The position numbers were made by a program, and so were the translations under genes. Positions 1-5,161 of a stretch of DNA of 7,380 bases are shown here, piece by piece. Under the pieces are notes generated by a model. That model did not search any database and was not told the origin of the DNA. It worked only from the letters and a program-made list of their open reading frames with translations. Within the stretch, counting starts at the first letter, position 1. Every line of letters starts with the position of its first letter. The stretch is taken from assembly GCA_020057535.1 (NCBI GenBank), contig JAGVFS010000078.1, forward strand, positions 1-7,380. The letters are read 5' to 3'. The stretch is from Patescibacteria group bacterium (GTDB lineage: Bacteria; Patescibacteriota; Patescibacteriia; UBA2591; PGYQ01).

Positions 1-2
1 AA

Positions 3-300
3 GTTCCAAAAAACATTAAAGATGTTTTAGATGAAATTTTAGATTGCATTATTTTTTGTGAAAAAATTGAAAAATTTTTTAGAATTATAAATTCTGAATT
101 AAAATTTTATAGAAAGCATAATTTACTAATTTCTATTTTTGTCTAGCCGAAAAATTACTTCAACAATTTAGTTGGATTGGATTTTTGAATTTTGAAAAGA
201 TATTTTGCAGTAAATGTAAAACAAAAATTCCAGTTAATTATATATGGGATTTTAAAAAAAATATTTACTGTGAGCTTGTTATTTGGCTGAAATAATTTAA
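3..300 (+). pseudogene. Frameshifted zinc-ribbon protein gene, 3' part
   Basis: Three reading-frame segments join into the C-terminal part of a zinc-ribbon protein family common in Patescibacteria genomes (recognised from memory; function unknown). Segment one (3-140) begins VPKNIKDVLDEILD and contains C-E-K-I-E-K-F-F and SELKFYRKHNL, like the family's CEVxGxPF...ELEFYRK block. It meets TAG at 144. Stepping back one base at the T run (136-140) opens segment two, with FCSKC (CxxC) and an IYCE block. A second one-base step at 275-280 opens C-Y-L-A-E-I-I and TAA at 298-300, restoring the family's closing CxxC. Both shifts fit loss of one T from a short run. The conserved Arg/Pro middle (RNPxKL-like) and the YxPDRPE-like stretch are also eroded, which favours true decay over sequencing error alone. 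The 5' end lies outside the window. Confidence 0.68.
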
Positions 301-358
301 ATTAGCTTGTAGCTTTTAGAAAAATTTCATTATTTTTATTTTCAATTTTTTCCTATTA

Positions 359-390
359 GTTAAAAGTTAAAGTTAAAAACCAAAAGTTAA
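359..390. repeat. Short GTTAAA tandem repeat upstream of the rodZ-like gene
   Basis: GTTAAA occurs three times in close succession, followed after AAACCAAAA by a further GTTAA, just before the T run and ATG of the next gene. The rest of the 301-395 gap is A/T-rich with no supportable promoter (a TTGTAG at 307 is too weak to call). The repeat resembles the short-period repeats at 1065-1104 and 3774-3809. No function can be assigned. Confidence 0.45.
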
Positions 391-395
391 TTTTT

Positions 396-1061
396 ATGAA
401 TTTTATTTCTAAAAAAATATCAACAGAAACACTGGGAGAAAAATTTAAAAAAGCGAGAGAAAAAAAACAAATGGATTTATCAAAAATAGAAGAAATAACA
501 AAAATACAAACTCAATATTTAATCGCTATAGAAAATGGAGATTATAAAAAAATTCCCGGAGAGATTTATTTAAAAAATTTTTTAAAAATTTACGCCAAAG
601 CGTTGAATTTAGATCAAAAAGAAATTTTAAAATTATACCAAGAAGAGCAAAAAATTTTATTTGTTGATTGGCAAAACAATTTTAATATTTCACCAAAAAT
701 AAAAAACAAAATACGTTTATTGTTTGTTTCTAATATTTTTAAAAAAAGTTTAATTGGAATTTTTTTAATAATTTTTTTATTTTATATACTTTTTGAAGTA
801 AATAATATTATTAGTCCGCCCAAATTAATTATTCAAGAGCCATCGGATAATTTAATTATTTCTGAATCAACTATTAAAGTGGCGGGGAAAACAGACGTTA
901 ACGCAAATGTGACAATTAACAATCAAGAAATTTTTAAAAATGCCGATGGGAGTTTTAATAGAATAATCAATCTTCAATCTGGTTTAAATTTAATTACAAT
1001 TTCCGCTCAAAAAAAACATAGTCGTGAGATAATTAAATATAGAAAAATAATAGTAGAATAA
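396..1061 (+). CDS. RodZ-like HTH membrane protein with C-terminal Ig-like domain
   Basis: The 221-residue protein has three parts. Residues 12-75 form a RodZ-type helix-turn-helix (HTH_25 family): LGEKFKKAREKK, then a TKIQTQYLIAIENGDYKKIPG segment and the YLKNFLKIYAKALNLD helix typical of the family. Residues about 118-139 are one strongly hydrophobic transmembrane helix preceded by basic residues, so the HTH should be cytoplasmic. Residues 142-221 form a small beta-rich domain (PPKLIIQEPS, AGKTDVNANVTINNQ, GLNLITISAQ) like the glucodextranase-B / Ig-like domains found in Patescibacteria surface proteins, predicted to be outside the membrane. In the RodZ family the HTH binds MreB and helps keep cell shape; whether this shortened version does so is inference. 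The ATG follows TTTTT with no Shine-Dalgarno sequence. It is first in the run with trxB and yebC. Confidence 0.85.
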   Translation: MNFISKKISTETLGEKFKKAREKKQMDLSKIEEITKIQTQYLIAIENGDYKKIPGEIYLKNFLKIYAKALNLDQKEILKLYQEEQKILFVDWQNNFNISPKIKNKIRLLFVSNIFKKSLIGIFLIIFLFYILFEVNNIISPPKLIIQEPSDNLIISESTIKVAGKTDVNANVTINNQEIFKNADGSFNRIINLQSGLNLITISAQKKHSREIIKYRKIIVE

Positions 1062-1064
1062 ATC

Positions 1065-1104
1065 AGTTTATAGCTTTACATTTATAAAATGTCAAATGTC
1101 AATT
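1065..1104. repeat. Dispersed intergenic repeat, copy 1 (AAATGTC tandem)
   Basis: The rodZ-trxB gap carries AGTTTATAGCTT followed by an AAAATGTCAAATGTCAATT tandem. A similar string lies at 3774-3809, with AGTTTTTAGCTT then AAATGTAAAATGTAAATT, differing mainly by C-to-A changes and a small indel. Sharing of both the AGCTT block and the doubled 7-base unit suggests a common intergenic element rather than simple A/T bias, although low complexity inflates the match. This tract contains the ATG at 1096 that could be mistaken for the trxB start. Confidence 0.4.
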
Positions 1105-1125
1105 CTTAATTTAAAATTTATATTT

Positions 1126-2076
1126 ATGTACGATGTTATTATTATTGGCGCTGGGGCGGCTGGAATGACAGCCGCTATTTATACAAGTCGCCGAATGTTA
1201 AAAACTTTAGTTATTAGTAAAGATTTAGGCGGACAAGCGGCCATGGCTTCAAAAGTAGAAAACTATCCGGGATTTATTGAAGTTATTTCTGGCTTTGAAA
1301 TAATGCAAAAATTTAATCAACAAGCACAAAAATTTGGCGTGGAATTTATTTTTGATCAAGTAAAAGAAATTCAATTTAAAAATGATATTTTTCTAATTAA
1401 AACTAATAAAGAAAATTATGAGGCCAAAGCGATAATTTTAGCTTTTGGTTTAACCCCTCGCGACCTTAACGTTCCTGGAGAAGAAAAATTTAAAGGCAGA
1501 GGGGTTTCATATTGCGCGACTTGTGATTCGTTATTTTATAAAGATAAAAACGTTGCTGTAATTGGTGGAGGCAATGCCGCTTTAGATGCTACATTGCTTT
1601 TGTCAAAAATTGCTAAAAAAGTCTATTTAATTCATTGCCGAGGTGAATTTAGTGGCGATGAAATATTGATTCAAAAAATTAAACAACAAAAAAATATTCA
1701 ACTTATTTTAAATTCAACAATTAAAGAAATTAAAGGGGATGAACTTGTAAAATCAATTATTGTTAGTAAAATAAATAACAAAAGAGAAGAAGAAATTAAA
1801 GTAAGGGGTATTTTTGTAGAAATTGGTTATGAAGTAAAAGCGGATTTTGTTAAAAATTTAGTTGATCTAGATGAAAAAAATCAAATTATTATTGATAAAA
1901 ATTGTCAAACTTCTCATTTGGGAATTTTTGCTGCTGGAGATGTAACAGATATTTGTTATAAACAAATAATTATTTCGGCTGGCGAAGGGGCTAAAGCGGC
2001 TCTAAGCGTCTATAAATACATTCAAGAAAAAGAAGGTAAAAAAAATCCTATTTTAGATTGGGGAACTACAAAATAA
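1126..2076 (+). CDS. trxB: Thioredoxin reductase-like flavoprotein
   Basis: This cytoplasmic FAD enzyme of the low-molecular-weight TrxR family passes electrons to thioredoxin. Counting from ATG 1126 it has 316 residues, a normal length. Visible motifs are the FAD-binding GAGAAG at 8-13 after a beta strand, the redox pair C130-A-T-C133 followed by D134, the nucleotide-binding GGGNAA at 147-152, and the C-terminal FAD motif GIFAAGD at 266-272. An in-frame ATG at 1096 adds ten residues, but 1126 is preferred because the family begins MYDVIIIG-like and because the ATG follows TTT, as at every other start here. The family's HRRDxFRA motif reads HCRGEFSGD (170-178), losing two arginines that normally hold the NADPH 2'-phosphate, so the electron donor may differ. 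No thioredoxin gene is in the window. yebC starts 18 bp downstream. Confidence 0.93.
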   Translation: MYDVIIIGAGAAGMTAAIYTSRRMLKTLVISKDLGGQAAMASKVENYPGFIEVISGFEIMQKFNQQAQKFGVEFIFDQVKEIQFKNDIFLIKTNKENYEAKAIILAFGLTPRDLNVPGEEKFKGRGVSYCATCDSLFYKDKNVAVIGGGNAALDATLLLSKIAKKVYLIHCRGEFSGDEILIQKIKQQKNIQLILNSTIKEIKGDELVKSIIVSKINNKREEEIKVRGIFVEIGYEVKADFVKNLVDLDEKNQIIIDKNCQTSHLGIFAAGDVTDICYKQIIISAGEGAKAALSVYKYIQEKEGKKNPILDWGTTK

Positions 2077-2094
2077 TTTTAACTTTTTATTTTT

Positions 2095-2814
2095 ATGTCT
2101 GGACATTCTAAATGGGCGACAATTAAACGACAAAAAGGAGTAACCGATCTTAAGCGAAGCGCTATTTTTACTAAACTTGGAAATATAATTTCTATTGCTT
2201 CTCGCGAGGGAGGTGAAGATTCAGAAAGTAATTTCAAGCTTCGTTTAGTTATAGAAAAAGCTAAACAAGCCAATATGCCAAAAGAAAATATTGACCGAGC
2301 TATTAAACGCGGGGCTGGAAAGTTAGATGGGATTAAAATTAAAGAAACTATTTATGAGGGTTTTGGTCCAGACGGGATTCCTCTAATTATTGAAGTTTTA
2401 ACTGATAATAAAAATCGAGCCGTGGCTAATATTAAAAGTATTTTAAATAAATATGGCGGAAATTTGAGTGGTCCAAATAGTGTATTGTGGAAATTTAAAA
2501 AATGTGGAGTTATTAGAATTGATAAATTGGGAATAATAAATTTAGAAGAATTTGAATTAAAATTAATGGATCTGCAAATTGAAGATATGGAAGAAGAGGA
2601 TGAAGAATTAATCATTTATACTAAATTAGAAGAATTTCAAAAAATTAAAGAAGAATTAGAAAAAGAAAAAATTAAAATAAATTATTCAGAGATAGAATGG
2701 GTTAATAAAGAAAAAAATACTTTAACAACTATTCAAAAAAAGACAAAAGAAAAAATGGAAAAAATATTAGAAGAATTAGACGATGAAATGGATGTAAAAA
2801 ATGTTTTTTATTAA
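2095..2814 (+). CDS. yebC: YebC/PmpR family protein
   Basis: This 239-residue protein matches the YebC/PmpR family along its whole length. It opens MSGHSKWATIKRQKG with KRSAIFTKL following. It then has the KAKQANMPKENIDRAIKRG segment (55-72) and the YEGFGPDGIPLIIE (87-100) and TDNKNRAVANI (103-113) blocks. The acidic middle domain (151-180) contains EDMEEEDEE, and the C-terminal helix ends ELDDEMDVKNVFY. Relatives act in transcription regulation (PmpR type) or help ribosomes through difficult proline stretches (YebC2/TACO1-like reports); the sequence alone does not say which applies here. The end lacks the usual Asn after NVY/NVF, a trivial shortening. It follows trxB by 18 bp and probably shares its transcript. 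The ATG follows TTTTT with no Shine-Dalgarno sequence. Confidence 0.95.
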   Translation: MSGHSKWATIKRQKGVTDLKRSAIFTKLGNIISIASREGGEDSESNFKLRLVIEKAKQANMPKENIDRAIKRGAGKLDGIKIKETIYEGFGPDGIPLIIEVLTDNKNRAVANIKSILNKYGGNLSGPNSVLWKFKKCGVIRIDKLGIINLEEFELKLMDLQIEDMEEEDEELIIYTKLEEFQKIKEELEKEKIKINYSEIEWVNKEKNTLTTIQKKTKEKMEKILEELDDEMDVKNVFY

Positions 2815-3120
2815 TTTTTTACTTCGAGATTTTTTTAAGATTTTGTTTTTTCAAAGCTAAATCTCAATATATTGTTTTGTGTTTTGTATTTTTTAGTAAA
2901 AATGGTTTGAGAATAATAAAGTAATTGATATTTTTAGCAAAAAATAAAAAAATATAAAAACATATAATTAATACAGGTGGAAACATAGCTTCACTTCTAT
3001 AAATAATAAATTTATAATTATCGTGTGTGTGGGACGATTCTATATAATCATTTCTCATAATAAATGTGGTAAAAACATAATTAATATAAGTAAGAATGTT
3101 TTTCGCAAATAACAAATTTT
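2815..3120. other. Gene-free AT-rich gap between yebC and ruvC
   Basis: I see no convincing gene in these 306 bases. A 7-bp inverted repeat, GAGATTT (2826-2832) with AAATCTC (2859-2865), has a 26-base loop and only a broken T tract after it, so it is a weak terminator candidate. An imperfect direct repeat, TAAAAACATATAATTAATA at 2955-2973 and a copy lacking TA at 3070-3086, flanks a slightly GC-richer centre containing CGTGTGTGTGGG. Several TATAAT strings occur (2963, 3013, 3043), none with a good -35 box. An 83-codon reading frame on the minus strand needs a TTG start and resembles nothing I know. ruvC probably has its own promoter here, but I cannot place it. Confidence 0.5.
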
Positions 3121-3606
3121 ATGATAATTCTTGGCATTGATCCCGGATTAGCAACGACTGGTTATGGGATTATAAATGAAAATAAAAAACAAAAAATAGA
3201 ATTAATTACTTATGGACATATTATTACTGATTCAAATATTTTAATGATTGAACGTTTAGAAAAAATTCATCAAGAATTTAAAAAAATTATAAAAAAATAT
3301 AAACCGGATAGAGTTGCAGTAGAGGAATTATTTTTTGCCAAAAATGTAAAAACAGCTTTAAAGGTTGGAGAGGCAAGAGGGGTTATTTTGTTAACAATTA
3401 GACAAGCAAGAGTTCCTTTTTTTGAATTTACTCCACTTCAAGTTAAACAAGCGATTACAAGTTATGGCCGCGCTTCAAAAAATCAAGTTCAAAAAATGAT
3501 TAAAGCAATATTAAATTTAAAAGAAATTCCAAAGCCAGATGACGCAGCCGATGCTTTAGCAATTGCGATTACTTGCGCGCAAACAAACTGTTTTAACAAA
3601 TTATAA
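3121..3606 (+). CDS. ruvC: Holliday junction resolvase RuvC
   Basis: RuvC is the endonuclease that cuts Holliday junctions in partnership with the RuvAB branch-migration motor; ruvA and ruvB are not in the window. The 161-residue length is normal. The acidic active site is visible: D7 in LGIDPGLATTGYGI, E68 in VAVEELFFAKN (equivalent to E66 of the E. coli enzyme), and D141 plus D144 in PKPDDAADALAIAI. The SYGRASKNQVQKM segment (114-125) is the conserved DNA-contacting region. yebC followed by ruvC is a common bacterial order, but a 306-bp gap suggests separate transcription here. The ATG follows TTTT with no Shine-Dalgarno sequence. The final Leu codon and the TAA stop lie inside the left arm of the inverted-repeat element at 3601, so the extreme C-terminus may have been set by its insertion. 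Confidence 0.97.
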   Translation: MIILGIDPGLATTGYGIINENKKQKIELITYGHIITDSNILMIERLEKIHQEFKKIIKKYKPDRVAVEELFFAKNVKTALKVGEARGVILLTIRQARVPFFEFTPLQVKQAITSYGRASKNQVQKMIKAILNLKEIPKPDDAADALAIAITCAQTNCFNKL

Positions 3607-3734
3607 CTAAACTTTGGCAAAAGTTATTAATTTCTCTTAAATAAGCCATTTTATTTTTAAAATAAAAAATCATTTTAGCTAAAATAAAGTATTTTATAAT
3701 ATTGTTCAGAATTTTTGCTAAAGTTTAGTTATAA
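3601..3734. mobile_element. 134-bp terminal-inverted-repeat element (MITE-like)
   Basis: Two 25-base arms, 3601-3625 (starting TTATAACTAAACTTT) and 3710-3734 (ending AAAGTTTAGTTATAA), are reverse complements at 23 of 25 positions; both mismatches would be G-U pairs in RNA. The 84-base centre has no reading frame and holds a smaller A/T palindrome, ATTTTATTTT with AAAATAAAA, around 3648-3671. Size, long terminal repeats, no coding capacity and TA/TTATAA ends suit a miniature inverted-repeat element, perhaps of the TA-target (mariner/IS630-like) type. No transposase is in the window and no second copy is visible, so mobility is inference. The alternative is a long RNA hairpin at the ruvC 3' end. 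It lacks a terminal T run and is not a standard terminator. Confidence 0.5.
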
Positions 3735-3948
3735 ATTAATAGAGTGATTAAGTTTTCTTTAGAAGGTGATTATAGTTTTTAGCTTAAGAAAAAATGTAAA
3801 ATGTAAATTTCAAAGTTAAAAATGACAGTTCGGAATGTAAATAATCAAGAAAAATTTTTAATTTCTAATTTTTATTTACTTACCCCCCTCTTCGTTTTTT
3901 GTCGTTAATTAAAGTTATTTTTTTGTTTTTAATTTTTTTTAATTTTTT
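3735..3948. other. Gene-free AT-rich stretch upstream of the GH15 gene
   Basis: With the inverted-repeat element, this completes the 342-base gene-free interval between ruvC and the GH15 gene. It holds copy 2 of a dispersed repeat (3774-3809), a C6 run (3883-3888, TACCCCCCTCTTCG) that stands out in the A/T-rich surroundings, and a long T-rich tract from about 3895 up to the GTG start. No promoter with both boxes is convincing. No coding frame of useful length is present, and an in-frame TAA at 3940-3942 rules out upstream extension of the GH15 gene. Confidence 0.5.
3774..3809. repeat. Dispersed intergenic repeat, copy 2 (AAATGTA tandem)
   Basis: This tract has AGTTTTTAGCTT followed by AAAATGTAAAATGTAAATT and matches the tract at 1065-1104 in order and spacing. 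It continues into TTCAAAGTTAAAAATGAC, whose AAAGTTAAAAA is also found at 369-379 in the gap before the rodZ-like gene. Three of the gaps therefore share related short repeats. A role in regulation, recombination or neither cannot be told from this window. Confidence 0.4.
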
Positions 3949-5055
3949 GTGCATAAAAAAGTAGAAAAATTAATCAGGCTTTCAAAAAAAGTTATAAAAG
4001 ACGCTTCTTTGGAAAATGGAGCGATTGTTGCCGCAAACACAGATAAAATTTATTATTCTCGAGAGGCGGCAAATTATCGCTGGGTTTGGCCAAGAGATAG
4101 CGCTTTTATTTGTGTAGCGGCTGATATTTTAAAAATTCCAGTTCAAGAACCTTTTTTTAATTGGCTTTATAAACGACCACAAGATTTTAAAAAATATAAA
4201 TGTTTGTACGCTAATTATGCGACAAATGGTCGATTTGGCAGTATGGGGGGTGCGTTTCAGCCAGATCAAGCGGGGACTATTCTTTGGGCTATTTATTATC
4301 ATTATAAAAATAATTTAAAAAACGCTTTAAAGTTTAAGAATTTAATTGAAAGATTAGCTAATGGATTATGTTCTAATTGGGAAGGAAAGTTTTTTATTCC
4401 TAATACTGTGGATATTTGGGAAGAAAATAAACGTCAAACATCGACTAGAATAGAAAATAATCATACTTATACTTTGGCTGCTTGCGCCAGAGGGCTTTTA
4501 TTAGCTTGTGAAATTATTCCCACTCAAATTTGGAAAGAAACAGCAACGCAAATGTTTTCTAAAATTAAAGAAGCTTATGACAATAGAAATAAATATTTTT
4601 ATCGAAATTATGGTAAAATAAGCGATTTAAATATTGACGCTTCTTTGCTTGGTTTGGTTTGGCCATTTGAAATTTATCAAGCGGACGATCAAAAAATAAT
4701 TAATACAATAAAAAAAATAGAAGAAAAAATTGTAATTAATTATGGGGTTCATCGTTTTGAATATGATTATTTTGATAGCGAAGGTTCGGCGCAAGAAGGC
4801 GGAGGGGCTTGGCCTTTATTAAATTTTTGGATGTCAATATATTGGAGTATTAAAGGAGATAAAGAAAAAGCGGAAAAATATTATAATTGGGTTTTAGATC
4901 GAATAGATAAATTTGATGATTATTTGTCAGAACAAATCTTTTCTGATTTTAGAATTGGAATTTATCCTTTAGTTTGGAGTCACGCGATGTTTATTATCGC
5001 AAGTAAATATCTAGGATATATAAACGATAAATCTCAAATTTCATTTAAAAATTAA
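3949..5055 (+). CDS. GH15 glucoamylase-like glycoside hydrolase, catalytic domain only
   Basis: This 368-residue cytoplasmic protein (no signal peptide) has the alpha/alpha-barrel motifs of glycoside hydrolase family 15, inverting enzymes that release glucose from alpha-glucans or related alpha-glucosides. Visible are the substrate-site motif NYRWVWPRDSAF (42-53), the general-acid region DIWEEN (155-160, likely E158), HTYTLAACARGL (172-183), NIDASLLGLVWPF (228-240), GVHRFEYDYF (266-275), the general-base region SEQ (327-329, E328) and PLVWSHAMF (340-348). Usual bacterial and archaeal members carry an N-terminal beta-sandwich of over 200 residues; here it is absent, and an in-frame TAA at 3940 excludes a longer protein. 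The start is GTG after TTTTTT, and no alternative start exists nearby. The exact substrate (starch, trehalose or another alpha-glucoside) is unknown. It lies between ruvC and hppA without clear co-transcription. Confidence 0.87.
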   Translation: MHKKVEKLIRLSKKVIKDASLENGAIVAANTDKIYYSREAANYRWVWPRDSAFICVAADILKIPVQEPFFNWLYKRPQDFKKYKCLYANYATNGRFGSMGGAFQPDQAGTILWAIYYHYKNNLKNALKFKNLIERLANGLCSNWEGKFFIPNTVDIWEENKRQTSTRIENNHTYTLAACARGLLLACEIIPTQIWKETATQMFSKIKEAYDNRNKYFYRNYGKISDLNIDASLLGLVWPFEIYQADDQKIINTIKKIEEKIVINYGVHRFEYDYFDSEGSAQEGGGAWPLLNFWMSIYWSIKGDKEKAEKYYNWVLDRIDKFDDYLSEQIFSDFRIGIYPLVWSHAMFIIASKYLGYINDKSQISFKN

Positions 5056-5068
5056 AACAACAATAATT

Positions 5069-5097
5069 TTGACAATTAGTTTATTTTGGACTATATT
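5069..5097 (+). promoter_or_regulatory. Sigma-70-type promoter of hppA
   Basis: TTGACA at 5069-5074 is a perfect -35 box. It is followed by exactly 17 bases and TATATT at 5092-5097, one mismatch from the TATAAT consensus. A start of transcription near 5104 would give a leader of about 58 bases before the ATG at 5162. It begins 13 bases after the GH15 stop codon and is the best promoter in the window, indicating that hppA is transcribed on its own. Not shown experimentally. Confidence 0.7.
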
Positions 5098-5118
5098 AAT
5101 TGCAAGTATATTATTTTT

Positions 5119-5155
5119 CACCTAAATGGTGATCATCTTTTAGATGATAATTTTT
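5119..5155 (+). promoter_or_regulatory. Two-hairpin leader of hppA with U run (possible attenuator)
   Basis: Two hairpins sit next to each other: CACC-TAAAT-GGTG (5119-5131) and a perfect 7-bp stem ATCATCT-TTT-AGATGAT (5132-5148), followed by AA and TTTTT (5151-5155), then GTTTTT and the ATG. They lie downstream of the predicted hppA promoter and directly before its start, so they would be in the hppA leader RNA. Hairpin plus U run resembles an intrinsic terminator but is A/U-rich and weak. It may be an attenuator, or simply end GH15 transcripts that read through. It matches no riboswitch class I recognise. Confidence 0.45.
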
Positions 5156-5161
5156 GTTTTT

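Noticed and set aside
3..300. Programmed -1 frameshifting to explain the broken zinc-ribbon gene
   Set aside because: No X-XXY-YYZ heptamer with correct phasing at 134-141, and two independent shifts would be needed; decay or sequence error is simpler.
1096..1125. Upstream ATG as the trxB start
   Set aside because: It adds ten residues not found in the family, lies in a short tandem repeat and lacks the T run that precedes the other starts.
2079..2273. 64-codon minus-strand open frame over the start of yebC
   Set aside because: It lies opposite a clear YebC coding region and its product resembles nothing; it is an antisense shadow.
2352..2615. 87-codon minus-strand open frame inside yebC
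   Set aside because: Ser-rich product is the reverse reading of the acidic Glu/Asp-coding stretch of YebC; a shadow, not a gene.
2826..2865. GAGATTT/AAATCTC hairpin as a terminator after yebC
   Set aside because: Seven A/T-heavy pairs with a 26-base loop and no continuous T run; too weak to call.
2864..3115. 83-codon minus-strand frame as an annotated CDS
   Set aside because: TTG start, no recognisable domain, no T run before the start as in the real genes; kept only as a low-interest finding.
3601..3734. Inverted repeat as the ruvC intrinsic terminator
   Set aside because: The stem arms are 84 bases apart, the left arm overlaps the stop codon and no T run follows the right arm.
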